DNA of 64,000 bases, taken from assembly GCA_963747535.1 (NCBI GenBank), contig CAVVFX010000007.1, positions 124,001 through 188,000 on the forward strand. Direction: 5' to 3'. The notes beneath the pieces were generated by a model, which was not told where the DNA came from, made no database searches, and saw only the letters and a list, made by a program, of their open reading frames with translations. Positions 37,219 to 44,979 of this stretch are shown one piece after another (position 1 is the first letter of the stretch; each line of letters starts with the position of its first letter). This DNA is from CAVVFX01 sp963747535. GTDB taxonomy: Bacteria > Acidobacteriota > Terriglobia > Bryobacterales > Bryobacteraceae. Made by a program: the position numbers and the translations under genes.

Positions 37219-38112
37219 ATGAAGCTTTCGGGTATCTTTGCTGCTATCACTACGCCCTTCGATCACCATGGCGCTATCTATCGCGTCAAGATCGAACACA
37301 ACCTCTCGCGCTGGAATTCGACTGCGCTGGCCGGGTATGTCATTGGGTCTTCCGCCGGCGAAGGGGTATTGCTGGCGCACGATGAAAAGATCACCGTCTT
37401 TGAACTTAGTGCGAAGAACGCCGCGGCCGGCCGGACGCTGATTGCGGATGTGAGCGTCGAGGGCGTCCGTGAGGCTGCGGAACTCGCCGGCCACGCCGCG
37501 CGTCTGGGCTACCACGCGGTCAGCGCCCAGGTTCCCCATCACTATGCAGGGCTGATAAACGGCGAAGAATCGCAAGTGCTGTTTTTTCGCGCCCTGGCAG
37601 ACCGCTCGCCGATCCCGGTGATCCTGCTCGACGAGCAGGGCGTGTTCGGAGACGACGATCTGAGCGTGAGTTCCATTGTCGAACTCTCCCAGCATCCCAA
37701 CCTTGCCGGCGTAGTCGCGACGGGAAATCCGGTGATGGGACTCAGTCGTCTCCTCGAGACGGTGAGACCCGGATTCCAGGTCCTGGTAGGGTCCGCCCCA
37801 TACCTCTGGGATGCATTGGAAAGCGGCGCCCACGGCGCGGTCTTGCCCTTCGCCGCTGCCGCGCCGTATGGTGCCATCGCGGTCTGGGAGGCGTTTCGGA
37901 CACGCGAAGAGGAAGCCGGTCTGGACTGGCAGAATCGCATTTCGCAACCCGCCGTGCTGGTCACCGATATATACGGCGTCGCGGGACTGAAGCATGCTAT
38001 GGATCTGAACGGCTACTACGGAGGTCCCCCGCGCCTTCCGCTGATGCCGGTGTCCCTGGCGGGCCGGGCTGAAATCGCCCGGGCTTTCGAAGGGTTTTCG
38101 GGCAAGACGTAG
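37219..38112 (+). CDS. DapA-family protein lacking the Schiff-base lysine
   Basis: A 297-aa TIM-barrel protein of the dihydrodipicolinate synthase/N-acetylneuraminate lyase family. It begins LSGIFAAITTPFDHHG and has the GSSAGEG loop matching GTTGE. The strand that normally carries the catalytic lysine (HPNIVGIKE in true enzymes) reads HPNLAGVVATGNP, so the lysine is replaced by valine, and the conserved catalytic Tyr region reads VILLDEQGVFG instead of YN. The rest of the barrel is intact. It is therefore probably a non-canonical or regulatory family member. The start at ATG 37219 is fixed by family alignment; the open frame upstream belongs to the glycosyltransferase region. Confidence 0.8.
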   Translation: MKLSGIFAAITTPFDHHGAIYRVKIEHNLSRWNSTALAGYVIGSSAGEGVLLAHDEKITVFELSAKNAAAGRTLIADVSVEGVREAAELAGHAARLGYHAVSAQVPHHYAGLINGEESQVLFFRALADRSPIPVILLDEQGVFGDDDLSVSSIVELSQHPNLAGVVATGNPVMGLSRLLETVRPGFQVLVGSAPYLWDALESGAHGAVLPFAAAAPYGAIAVWEAFRTREEEAGLDWQNRISQPAVLVTDIYGVAGLKHAMDLNGYYGGPPRLPLMPVSLAGRAEIARAFEGFSGKT

Positions 38113-38158
38113 AGTAGCAGCTCTGTGGCAAAAGCCGCGCCGTACTTGGCCTTCCGTA

Positions 38159-38202
38159 GGGCAGACCATCGTCTTTTGTGGTCTGCCGGCTGCGCAGCAG
38201 CC
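38159..38202 (+). repeat. Palindromic repeat family A, copy 2
   Basis: Stem gggcagacca (38159-38168), loop tcgtcttttg, then tggtctgcc, followed by a second small palindrome, ggctgcgcagcagcc (38188-38202). It starts 46 bp after the DapA-like stop. The tail shows this to be the full-length version, shared with copies 4 and 5. Confidence 0.85.
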
Positions 38203-38225
38203 GTTTTTGCGGCTCGCCGCTATTC

Positions 38226-38246
38226 GGAGTAGGCCTTTGGCCGGCG
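38226..38246. repeat. Family B element
   Basis: ggagtaggcctttggccggcg matches the family B element at 27078-27098 apart from two bases. Together with the family A copy just before it, it fills the gap between the converging DapA-like and PIG-L genes. Confidence 0.6.
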
Positions 38247-38250
38247 ATTT

Positions 38251-39030
38251 TCAACCTGGACTTAACAAGCCCTGGACCGCTGGTTTGGGAGACCACCGGA
38301 CGAATGCTTCCGCATATTGGCAGCCGCTCTCCAAGCCGCGCCAGCGATTGCAGGTCGTGTAGTACTCCACCAGTTGCGGTTGGGTCGCCAGCTTTTTCGT
38401 GGCCGTCATCTTCTGTTCAAAAACACTGCTGATGTCTACATAGTGGTCCGGGATGAAACCGACCCGGGTCGCCGTGCCGATGGTCGGTTCAAAGAAACGG
38501 ATATCCCAGGAACCGTTCGCGATTTGCGCGGCACGGATGACACTCTGGGACGTCAGCCAATGCGTCGGATAAGCCAGTTCGTCCTTCCAATGGGTCAGGA
38601 TGATGGCGGGATTGAAATCGGACATTTCGCGCGCGAGCATCTCCATGCGCTCCGGCGGCATCTTGAGCGGGTTGTCGCCGAAACCAAGCATGCGACCCTC
38701 CACGCCAATGATCTCGGCGCTCGCGAAAGCTTCCTTTTCCCTGATCTTGCGCACCTCAGCGATCGAAATCCCCGGCCGTTGCTTGTACAGTAGCTGGCTC
38801 TCGTTGGTTTCCCCGTGAGAGAGCCAGATCACTTTCACTTTGGAGCCGCTGCGCACATGCGAGATCAGCGTGCCTCCCGCCCGCGAGCAAAAGTCGGCGG
38901 GATGCGCGCTCACTACCAGAATGCGAGGAGGCGAGGCCGGTCCCTTCACCTCTTGGGCAGCGGCACTTTGGGCGCTGCTCAGCGGCGCCGCTGCGCCGAG
39001 CGAAGCCACGACAAATTCACGTCGCATCAT
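38251..39030 (-). CDS. PIG-L-family deacetylase-like protein with altered active site, exported
   Basis: A 259-aa protein with a Tat-like or Sec signal (MMRREFVVASLGAAAPLSSA). It has the PIG-L layout: ILVVSAHPADFCSRAGGTL, the hydrophobic strand VIWLSHGETNESQ, IIGVEGRMLGFGDNPL and the second metal segment ILTHWKDELAYPTHWLTSQ. In active enzymes the first motif is HPDDE; here the first Asp (the catalytic base) is Ala and the Glu is Phe, though His and the metal Asp remain. It may still bind metal. It follows the acetamidase gene with no gap, so they form one operon. Confidence 0.8.
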   Translation of the reverse strand: MMRREFVVASLGAAAPLSSAQSAAAQEVKGPASPPRILVVSAHPADFCSRAGGTLISHVRSGSKVKVIWLSHGETNESQLLYKQRPGISIAEVRKIREKEAFASAEIIGVEGRMLGFGDNPLKMPPERMEMLAREMSDFNPAIILTHWKDELAYPTHWLTSQSVIRAAQIANGSWDIRFFEPTIGTATRVGFIPDHYVDISSVFEQKMTATKKLATQPQLVEYYTTCNRWRGLESGCQYAEAFVRWSPKPAVQGLLSPG

Positions 39031-39031
39031 T

Positions 39032-40057
39032 TCATCGTTTCTCCAGATATTTCCTCGGGATCAGCGTCGCCATGGTGCCGAAGTAGCTCCCGATCTTGTG
39101 CTGCACTACGGTTCCCATCAACAGATTGGCTTCGGGCCCGGACAGCTTGTATTCCTCGGTCAGCCAGCGCAGCATATCCGTATTGGCTTCCCGCAAACCG
39201 AAATCCATGCTGCTGTGAAACTCCGGCTGGCTGCCAATCGAGATCAGATAATCGGCGTTCACCAGCCGCGGGATGGTCAGGTGCTTGTCCTTGTGTACCT
39301 TAACCGTAAACTGGACGTCCAGCGAGGTCTCCACTCCCGAGCCCAACCCTTCTCCATCGCCCTGCACGGCGTGGCCGTCACCCAGGTAAAAGTAGGCGCC
39401 ATCATGGAACACGGGGAACCACAGCGTCGCGCCCTCCGCCACGTCGTTGTAATCCATGTTGCCGCCATAAGGACCGGCCGGACCCGACGAGGCCACCTCG
39501 TCGCCGGGCGAGGCCACCCCGATACACCCGAGCATCGGGCGCGCCGGGGTGGAGAATCGAAAGCCCGAAGTTTTCAGCAACCGCGGGCTGGCTGTCTGCT
39601 TCTCCAGATCGAGATCCCACGGAATCATATCCGCGCGTTGCGGCCGCACGGCATCCATCTTGTAGAAGTTCTTGTATTGGCGTTCCGCGCCGTCCGCCGT
39701 AAGAATATCCGGGCCGAGCCGGTAGGAACTGTAGCCCCACTTGCGATTCAGCCGGACCTTATCGAGATGAACTTCCAGCGCATCCCCGCGCACCGCCTCC
39801 TCGATATAGAACGGACCCATCAACGGATTCCCGTTCTCCGGATACACATACGGATGGTGCAGATGCATCTTGCCGGTCTGGTCCTGCCCGCCGGAATCCC
39901 AGGTCTTGGTGATCACCGTATCGCCTGAATGCATGCGGAGGACCGGTGGCAGATGCGCCGAGAAAGCTTGCGAGTGATGATCCGGATAAATCTCGTGGGT
40001 CGCGGCGATCAACCACGGGACGCAAATTAGGATCGGAATCCATCGTCTCATTCTCAT
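39032..40057 (-). CDS. Secreted acetamidase/formamidase-family protein
   Basis: A 341-aa member of the FmdA/AmdA family. A signal peptide comes first (MRMRRWIPILICVPWLIAA), unusual for cytosolic relatives but frequent in Acidobacteria. Conserved segments are VLRMHSGDTVITKTWDSGGQ, NPLMGPFYIEEAVRGDALEV, RPMLGCIGVASPGDEVASSG, GGNMDYNDVAEGATLWFPVF and LYIGDGHA-like YFYLGDGHAVQGDGE. It hydrolyses simple amides in known members. The start at 40057 excludes a spurious upstream extension; AAAAGAGGC lies upstream. The PIG-L-like gene follows directly. Confidence 0.88.
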   Translation of the reverse strand: MRMRRWIPILICVPWLIAATHEIYPDHHSQAFSAHLPPVLRMHSGDTVITKTWDSGGQDQTGKMHLHHPYVYPENGNPLMGPFYIEEAVRGDALEVHLDKVRLNRKWGYSSYRLGPDILTADGAERQYKNFYKMDAVRPQRADMIPWDLDLEKQTASPRLLKTSGFRFSTPARPMLGCIGVASPGDEVASSGPAGPYGGNMDYNDVAEGATLWFPVFHDGAYFYLGDGHAVQGDGEGLGSGVETSLDVQFTVKVHKDKHLTIPRLVNADYLISIGSQPEFHSSMDFGLREANTDMLRWLTEEYKLSGPEANLLMGTVVQHKIGSYFGTMATLIPRKYLEKR

Positions 40058-40390
40058 GCCTCTTTTCGCTGCCGGGCTCCGCCTGCCGAGCCTAGGATTT
40101 AGCGTCACGCCAAACTTGCCGCGTGTCAAGAAACAATTGCAGATTTTTTCTGGCGTCGGGGGATCAGCGGGCGGCAATTGGCCCGAGGTGGTCTCGGCGC
40201 AAGTGCTCCGCCGGGCGTCAACCTATCCGTAGCCAACGGATCACCGAGCGGAATGACACAACCACTGCCGTGACGTCCATAACGGGACAAAGAGATGGGA
40301 CTTGGCGGGCCCGTTCTTACAGGGGTTCAACTATCGTCCCGAAACCTACCCTTTCTGAACGGAAGGAAAAACGGCGCTAGACTAGTGTTC
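40058..40390. other. Intergenic stretch at the left border of the accessory region
   Basis: About 330 bp between the acetamidase gene and the first unknown gene. No domain-bearing frame. Its composition shifts from GC-rich to more AT-rich within it, which suggests an island border. I see no attachment-site-like direct repeat or tRNA 3' end here. Confidence 0.35.
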
Positions 40391-40825
40391 ATGAAACGGG
40401 AACTGGTCAAAGAAGATGGGAGGGTGTTTGAAATCAACTGCGAGATAGAAGAGGGTTATCTGAACCCGAAATACAGTCTGTCAGAAGAAGTCCCTATCCT
40501 TTCGCCTACTGGCTGGCTGAAGATTTTCAGCCTGACACCAGTCTCGGAGACTGACCCGTCGTTTGTAGGGCGATGGGATGGGGGAAGCCGTGACGTCGGG
40601 AAAACAGAGAGATACGACCTAGACTTCGATATCCGTGGAGTGCCCGAAGAAGAGCGGGACTGGTTCAAGCACGGGAAAAATGGATACTGCGGACATCACG
40701 CATGTAGAGTATCGAGCGCCGCTGGTTGGGAGTATGATGTCTTCATCACTACGCCAAGCGGCACAATCTTTAAGGGATTTGTGCGACTTCATTTGCATCG
40801 CAAAATAGAGTTCTCGGCAACGTGA
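40391..40825 (+). CDS. Hypothetical protein of the accessory region
   Basis: A 144-aa soluble, mostly beta protein beginning MKRELVKEDGRVFEINCEI. Segments such as PTGWLKIFSLTPVSETDPSF, YDLDFDIRGVPEEERDWFKH and WEYDVFITTPSGTIFKGFV suggest a single compact beta-rich domain. No signal peptide. I do not recognise it. The codon use is less GC-biased than the flanking core genes. The longer frame from 40295 lacks a credible ribosome site. Confidence 0.5.
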   Translation: MKRELVKEDGRVFEINCEIEEGYLNPKYSLSEEVPILSPTGWLKIFSLTPVSETDPSFVGRWDGGSRDVGKTERYDLDFDIRGVPEEERDWFKHGKNGYCGHHACRVSSAAGWEYDVFITTPSGTIFKGFVRLHLHRKIEFSAT

Positions 40826-40956
40826 CGCAATTGGACCCTTTGCGACACATGACATCCGCATCGTTTCACTTTTTTTCCCTACTGCCTAGCCTGTTCGGAG
40901 TGACGCAAGAGCGGGCGGGAAGGAAAAAGAGCGGGCTTCTGCTGCGATGTCGGCCA

Positions 40957-40983
40957 TTGATCTACGGTCGCTGTCGTTATAAT
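40957..40983 (+). promoter_or_regulatory. Sigma-70-like promoter of the 123-aa gene
   Basis: A perfect -10 box TATAAT (40978-40983) follows a TTGATC-like -35 (40957-40962) with a 15-16 base spacer. Transcription would begin about 40990, only a few bases before the ATG at 40994. The alternative ATG at 40982 would overlap the -10 box and is excluded by this reading. The transcript would be nearly leaderless. Confidence 0.55.
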
Positions 40984-40993
40984 GTGTGGTTCC

Positions 40994-41365
40994 ATGGCAA
41001 CCCCACTACTTTGGATAGAAGCTCTCGCGGGACTGAAGGCGCTCTACGACTTAATCCATGATGGAGTAGACTACGCTGCTGGTTTGAGGAAGCATCGGGA
41101 AGAGTCCGCCACGATTGCCGAGTCTCAACGAGCCAGTGCGGCGTACTCTACCTATTCAGATAGGGAAATCGAGGAACTGGTCAAAAAAATCGAGGGCTGT
41201 CGTGATCGCTTTATCACGCAGGGAAGCGGCGTTGATCGTGCTCGCTGCTTTTGTAGCATCCTCAAAGAGATCAGCGACGGGAACGGCGGAACTTTGCCAC
41301 GCATAGACGATTGGAAACGAATGTACGAGCAGTTGTGCGCTCAACAGAAGCAGAAGCAGCACTAA
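40994..41365 (+). CDS. Hypothetical protein of the accessory region
   Basis: A 123-aa protein. A hydrophobic stretch (TPLLWIEALAGLKALYDL) is near the N-terminus, followed by charged helices: YAAGLRKHREESATIAESQR, DREIEELVKKIEGCRDRF and RIDDWKRMYEQLCAQQKQKQ. Not clearly membrane-bound. It lies 31 bp upstream of the zinc-ribbon gene on the same strand, so they are probably one operon. Family unknown. Confidence 0.55.
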   Translation: MATPLLWIEALAGLKALYDLIHDGVDYAAGLRKHREESATIAESQRASAAYSTYSDREIEELVKKIEGCRDRFITQGSGVDRARCFCSILKEISDGNGGTLPRIDDWKRMYEQLCAQQKQKQH

Positions 41366-41396
41366 GCCTCGCCTTCCAAACCGGAAGAATTGGAAC

Positions 41397-42472
41397 ATGA
41401 CTAACCAAGTTTGTGCACTCTGCTCGAAGGCCCTAGTGGAGGGGGGGAATTTTGCGCCTTTTGTGGAGCGAAGGCGGTCCCTTCGTCAACAACATCCGCA
41501 ATCGACACATACGTACAAAACAAGGTCAATCTTGAACTTTCCAGCCGCCTGAAAGATGAAAGTAGTCTTGTAAGGGAAATCGGTGACAAAGCAGAAGATG
41601 TCGTCTGGAAGCGTCTGAAGGGGTACGGCTTGTTAATTGGTGCGTTGATTGGGGTGATAGGTTTCTTCGGAGTAAAAAGCTTCGATGATGTGTCAAAGAG
41701 GATCGAGGCTTCCGCAACAAAACAAATTGAGCCGGTGGTGAGGGAAACGGAACAGAGGGTGCAAGCAGCCAAACAGACAACCGAAGAAACTGCGACAAAA
41801 GTAAACTCCGTAAAAGCCTCTGTCGATCAACTTTCGCACGAAGTTGACGCCCAATCTAAACGTGTAGCTGATAAGGGTGGCGAGATATCTCAAAAGCTCG
41901 AAACATTGGATACAGCCGCTAACGATGCACAAAAAACACTTGAGAACAGACTGAAAGCACTTGATGTGAGGGTCGAGGAAGTTTCTAAACAGGTCGATAA
42001 CCTTTCAGTCCGTCAGGTATATCCGACGTTGGGGCAACAGCGATTTGTCACGTTTCAATCTGGCCGGTAGAAGGGTCAAGCAGGGAAGGGGCCAAAGGAT
42101 AAATGGGTCAACATTGTTATTGACCCGGTAATGGTAGGCAATTTCTCTCCAGATCAAGTTGAGAAGCTCATGGCTGAATTGAAAAACGCTGGCTACACGC
42201 CGTTGTTAGGTTCGTTTGGAATTGGAGGACCATACGGCACCGGGTACGGTTCCCTTGGGGACATTAACGAAACGTCCGTTCTTTACTTCAAGAAAGCTTC
42301 AGAGGAGATGGCTAGCAATGTTAGTTCCATAGCTTCTAAATCGTTATCGATAAAGGGTCTGAAGCCTGTGTTTGTGGATGTCTCATCGACCATGCTCCCA
42401 AATGACGACAGGCGTTTTGTAATAGAGAACTCCGGGCTTGATGTTCAACTTGTTCTCCTTCGTTCACGATGA
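41397..42472 (+). pseudogene. Zinc-ribbon, TM and coiled-coil protein interrupted by an indel and an amber codon
   Basis: One long gene with two lesions. From ATG 41397 it reads MTNQVCALCSKALVEGG; the second half of a zinc ribbon, EFCAFCGAKAV, is in another frame, and the switch falls on a seven-G run (41441-41447). The second frame continues with a TM helix (YGLLIGALIGVIGFFGV) and a long coiled coil (VKASVDQLSHEVDAQSKRVA). At 42068-42070 an in-frame TAG breaks TFQSGR from KGQAGKGPKDKWVNIV; after it the same frame runs on to 42472 with SPDQVEKLMAELKNAGYTPL and LKPVFVDVSSTMLPNDDRR. The last part resembles a LytR_C/SPOR-like periplasmic domain (low confidence). Sequencing error or true decay are both possible. 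Confidence 0.7.
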
Positions 42473-42530
42473 GCTAGTCCCGAAACTTAACCGTTACGGA
42501 ACGTGGGCGCGGGTGCGTCGGTTACGCTGC

Positions 42531-42836
42531 TTACGGGTGAATCTCGGCGGTGCGGTGAAAGCGCCGGATGCCTCTGATTTCCTTTTCGCGGCTGCGCGTC
42601 TTAGCAATGTCGTAATTCGACTGCATCCGCATGAGAGTTTCCATCTTCAAGCCGAAAGCCTTCTCGATGCGTAATGCCATTTCGCCGGACACGTCCGCCT
42701 TGGCATTTAACAAGTTGGACAGGGCAGGGCGCGACACGTGCAACACGGCGGCGGCGGCGGTGACGGACAGTCCAGCCGGTCCAATGATCTCCGTTCGTAT
42801 GAAATCGCCGGGGTGGGGCGGGTTCTTCATGGGCAT
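42531..42836 (-). CDS. higA: HigA-type antitoxin (XRE family)
   Basis: A 101-aa antitoxin beginning MKNPPHPGDFIRTEIIGPAG, the classical VapI/HigA N-terminus. The helix-turn-helix is LSVTAAAAVLHVSRPALSNL, followed by ALRIEKAFGLKMETLMRMQS. It follows the toxin gene by 18 bp, the HigB-before-HigA order typical of this type II module. CGGAG precedes the ATG. It neutralises HigB and probably represses the shared promoter. Both genes are intact. Confidence 0.93.
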   Translation of the reverse strand: MPMKNPPHPGDFIRTEIIGPAGLSVTAAAAVLHVSRPALSNLLNAKADVSGEMALRIEKAFGLKMETLMRMQSNYDIAKTRSREKEIRGIRRFHRTAEIHP

Positions 42837-42854
42837 TAGTGTTACTCCGTTGGG

Positions 42855-43142
42855 TTAGTGGTAATCCTCTAAATTCAGGTCGCAGAGTTGCGGCTCGTCG
42901 TCTATCCGGAACGTCAGGCGGCGGTTGCGCGTGACGCTTAAACTCCATGTGCCTTTGCGGTCGCCCAACAACGTGTGAACTTTCCACACGGTAAGCGCCC
43001 GCAATTCGTCGGCCTCCTGCATGGCGTCCAGGAAGGCCAACATCTTCCGCAGCTTGTCCACGGTGTCGGGCGGAACGCCTTTGGCACTGTTGTCTTCATA
43101 GAGTCGTTTCAGGCCCTTGTGTGCGAAGCTGCGAATTTTCAT
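42855..43142 (-). CDS. higB: HigB-type toxin (RelE superfamily)
   Basis: A 95-aa ribosome-dependent mRNA interferase of the HigB/plasmid killer family: MKIRSFAHKGLKRLYED, VDKLRKMLAFLDAMQEADEL, then GTWSLSVTRNRRLTFRIDDE and a terminal DYH with the catalytic-type His. No clear ribosome site stands before the ATG, and the -10 box of a good promoter ends six bases upstream, so the mRNA may be leaderless. HigA follows. This is the only fully convincing intact RelE-type module here. Confidence 0.93.
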   Translation of the reverse strand: MKIRSFAHKGLKRLYEDNSAKGVPPDTVDKLRKMLAFLDAMQEADELRALTVWKVHTLLGDRKGTWSLSVTRNRRLTFRIDDEPQLCDLNLEDYH

Positions 43143-43148
43143 CGGCAG

Positions 43149-43177
43149 ACTGTAGCCTGTAGCTTAACACTTGTCAA
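43149..43177 (-). promoter_or_regulatory. Sigma-70-like promoter of higBA
   Basis: On the minus strand a perfect -35 TTGACA (43177-43172) and -10 TACAGT (43154-43149) are separated by 17 bases. The spacer contains the direct repeat ctacag/ctacag, a possible HigA operator. Transcription would begin at or one base before the higB ATG. Confidence 0.65.
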
Positions 43178-43427
43178 GGCAAAACGGCACAGTGGCGGGA
43201 GGGCTCAGCCCACCACTGCATCAAAAGCGTAACGTATGGACGGTCGGCGAAACACACCTGTTCGAGTCTCACCGGTCGAACCAGTGGCTTACCCATTGAG
43301 TTACGAGTGGCCGATTCGACGCGCATATCGGAAGGTAAACCGCGTTACCGGAAAGCGAAGCCGCGGACCGCTTTCGTCCCTCGCCCTAAGCTCTGAACAA
43401 ATCATGGAGTAGAATTGGAACTGAGGA

Positions 43428-43640
43428 ATGTCAGACATATCCCAATCCCAAGGCAACGCGCCAGAAAGCGAACTCCCCCGGCAAGACAGCCCTCGGACAC
43501 ACCGGATTGATCCGTCCGCTCTGGCGAAACTGCTGGAGGAATGGATGCTGGGGGATGAGACCGAACAGAGAGAGACCTTCGAGTACCTCCGTCGCGCCCT
43601 GGATGAAGATCGCCCGCCCGGCTATAAACTCTTCTCGTGA
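43428..43640 (+). CDS. Putative antitoxin of a VapC-type pair
   Basis: A 70-aa protein with a disordered polar N-terminus (SQGNAPESELPRQDSPRT) and a helical C-terminal half (DPSALAKLLEEWMLGDETEQ). Its stop overlaps the next gene's GTG start (GTGA), the coupling usual for toxin-antitoxin pairs. GAGGA is directly before the ATG. No DNA-binding domain is recognised, so the antitoxin role rests on position and size. Confidence 0.65.
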   Translation: MSDISQSQGNAPESELPRQDSPRTHRIDPSALAKLLEEWMLGDETEQRETFEYLRRALDEDRPPGYKLFS

Positions 43641-44089
43641 CTCTGATTGTTCTGCTGGACGCAGGTCCGCTCGGAATGATCACCAACCCGAAAAGTTCTC
43701 CCGAAAACGAGGCCTGCAAGGGTTGGCTTGCAGATCTCGTCTCCAAGGGAGTCGTGGTCGTAATCCCGGAGATCACAGACTACGAAGTGAGGCGCGAATT
43801 AATGCGGTCTGGCAAGAGTGGCGGCCTCGGCCGATTAGACGCTCTGAGAGATATGCTCGATTACGCGCCTATCACAACACCGGTGATGCGGAAGGCTGCG
43901 GAATTCTGGGCGACTGCTCGAAACATTGGCCGGCCGTCGGCAAATGATGCCGCCTTGGATGCCGACATGATTCTCGCTGCGCAGGCCGAAGCCTTTTCTC
44001 GCAAGGGGGATGGGGCTGTAATCGCGACGACCAACGTCCGTCATCTGACCCTATTCTCGCCGGCCCTCGTTTGGCGCGATATTGGTTAA
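43637..44089 (+). CDS. PIN-domain toxin, VapC-like
   Basis: A 150-aa PIN ribonuclease. Acidic active-site residues are visible at the N-terminus (IVLLDAGPLGM), in the second strand (IPEITDYEVRREL), and near the C-terminus (DAALDADMILAAQA), with the final strand VIATTNVRHL. The start is GTG at 43637, overlapping the antitoxin stop. The module is intact and faces away from higBA. It would cleave RNA; the target is unknown. Confidence 0.88.
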   Translation: MTLIVLLDAGPLGMITNPKSSPENEACKGWLADLVSKGVVVVIPEITDYEVRRELMRSGKSGGLGRLDALRDMLDYAPITTPVMRKAAEFWATARNIGRPSANDAALDADMILAAQAEAFSRKGDGAVIATTNVRHLTLFSPALVWRDIG

Positions 44090-44175
44090 GTTCCTCGTCG
44101 TCGGCCGCTCTCTGTCGATGTCCTCACGCCAACTTCCGATAACTGCCGTGAAAACGCGTTACCGGACTTTGTGCG

Positions 44176-44489
44176 TTATTGCCGTCTGCCTTCGCGCCGC
44201 AGTCCTTCATGGACCAGCATCTTCAGAGGGTCTGGTACCCAATCCCTTTGCGTCCAGCTATCTCTCTGGCCTTTTCGACATCCGGCGCGGGCAAGCGTAG
44301 TGCGATTTGCACGCTGGTAGCGTGACGAAGACTAGCCACAATAGGCGATCCCTTCTTTTGGCGGGCGGACCCGCTCGCGGACTGCTGCTTGACGAAGGCA
44401 CGGCCCTCTGCGCTCGCCCACCATTCCGCTTCCTCGTCGACAGTGGCGAACTTCCGTAATTTGACCATTGGTTTCTTCGGTGTGTTCAT
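44176..44489 (-). pseudogene. CopG/BrnA-like antitoxin with C-terminal frameshift
   Basis: From ATG 44489 the frame reads FATVDEEAEWWASAEGRAFV, then ALRLPAPDVEKAREIAGRKG and IGYQTL, and stops early at 44223. One base further along the frame the expected continuation appears, LLKMLVHEGLRREGRR, with a stop at 44176. A single-base deletion in the ccctctgaag stretch therefore removed the last helix. It follows the BrnT-like toxin by four bases. The original antitoxin would be about 104 aa. Confidence 0.75.
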
Positions 44490-44493
44490 CGCG

Positions 44494-44770
44494 TCACTCT
44501 CCTGCCGCGCGGCGTCTGCGGTAATCTCGCTTTTGTCCGGCGTCCAGATCGTAGGCCGTAATCACTCGAATCCGACCTTTCCGCTCTGTCAGCACAAATC
44601 GCCAGCAGGCGGCTCCCTTTTGTCTCGCCATAATATACATAGCGTTCTTCTTCCTCAGCACCCTGCTCGTAGATCAAGATTGGATCACGTGACAGTGCCT
44701 CCTCGACCTCTACGGACTTGATTCGGTGCGCCCGAATCTTCTTCAGGTTGTTCTGATCCCAATCGAACAC
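44494..44770 (-). pseudogene. BrnT-like toxin with an internal frameshift
   Basis: From GTG 44770 (GAGGA just upstream) it reads FDWDQNNLKKIRAHRIKSVE, EEERYVYYGETKGSRLLA, the BrnT layout. After RLLA the frame is lost: the expected FVLTERKGRIRVITAYDLD and GQKRDYRRRRAAGE appear one base away, ending at a TGA at 44494. One extra A within gcgatttgtg accounts for it. BrnT toxins are RelE-like RNases; this copy lacks the C-terminal part in frame. It overlaps the tail of the PIN remnant. Confidence 0.78.
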
Positions 44771-44979
44771 AGCCGTTCCTCTTGTATATGCAATGCATGA
44801 CGGCCCTGACTTTCAATTATCGCAAATCCGCGTGACGGATCCTCTTCGAAACATGAAACGAGTGCCGTCTTCTTTGGTGATTGCCGCCACAAAAACAGGT
44901 CCAGGAAACCAGCGGGCAGGCCCTCATCTCTGAGGTTGGCCGACACCACCACGTTGGTGTCGATCACCACCCGGATCAT
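44743..44979 (-). pseudogene. Truncated PIN-domain toxin
   Basis: A 78-aa remnant. The first 30 residues are a good PIN start (MIRVVIDTNVVVSANLRDEG, then LPAGFLDLFLW). The rest (KKTALVSCFEEDPSRGFAII) does not match the fold, and the frame ends inside the BrnT gene, about half the usual 130-140 aa. The later acidic active-site residues are absent, so it is inactive. Its ATG overlaps the stop of the restored antitoxin frame (ATGA). Confidence 0.72.

Noticed and set aside
43250..43330. tRNA-like words (gttcgagtctc, gtcgaacca) that could mark a tRNA or attachment site
   Set aside because: The stems do not pair as a T-arm and no cloverleaf can be drawn on either strand; only a small hairpin (cactgg/ccggtg) is present. 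A covariance-model tRNA search would settle it.
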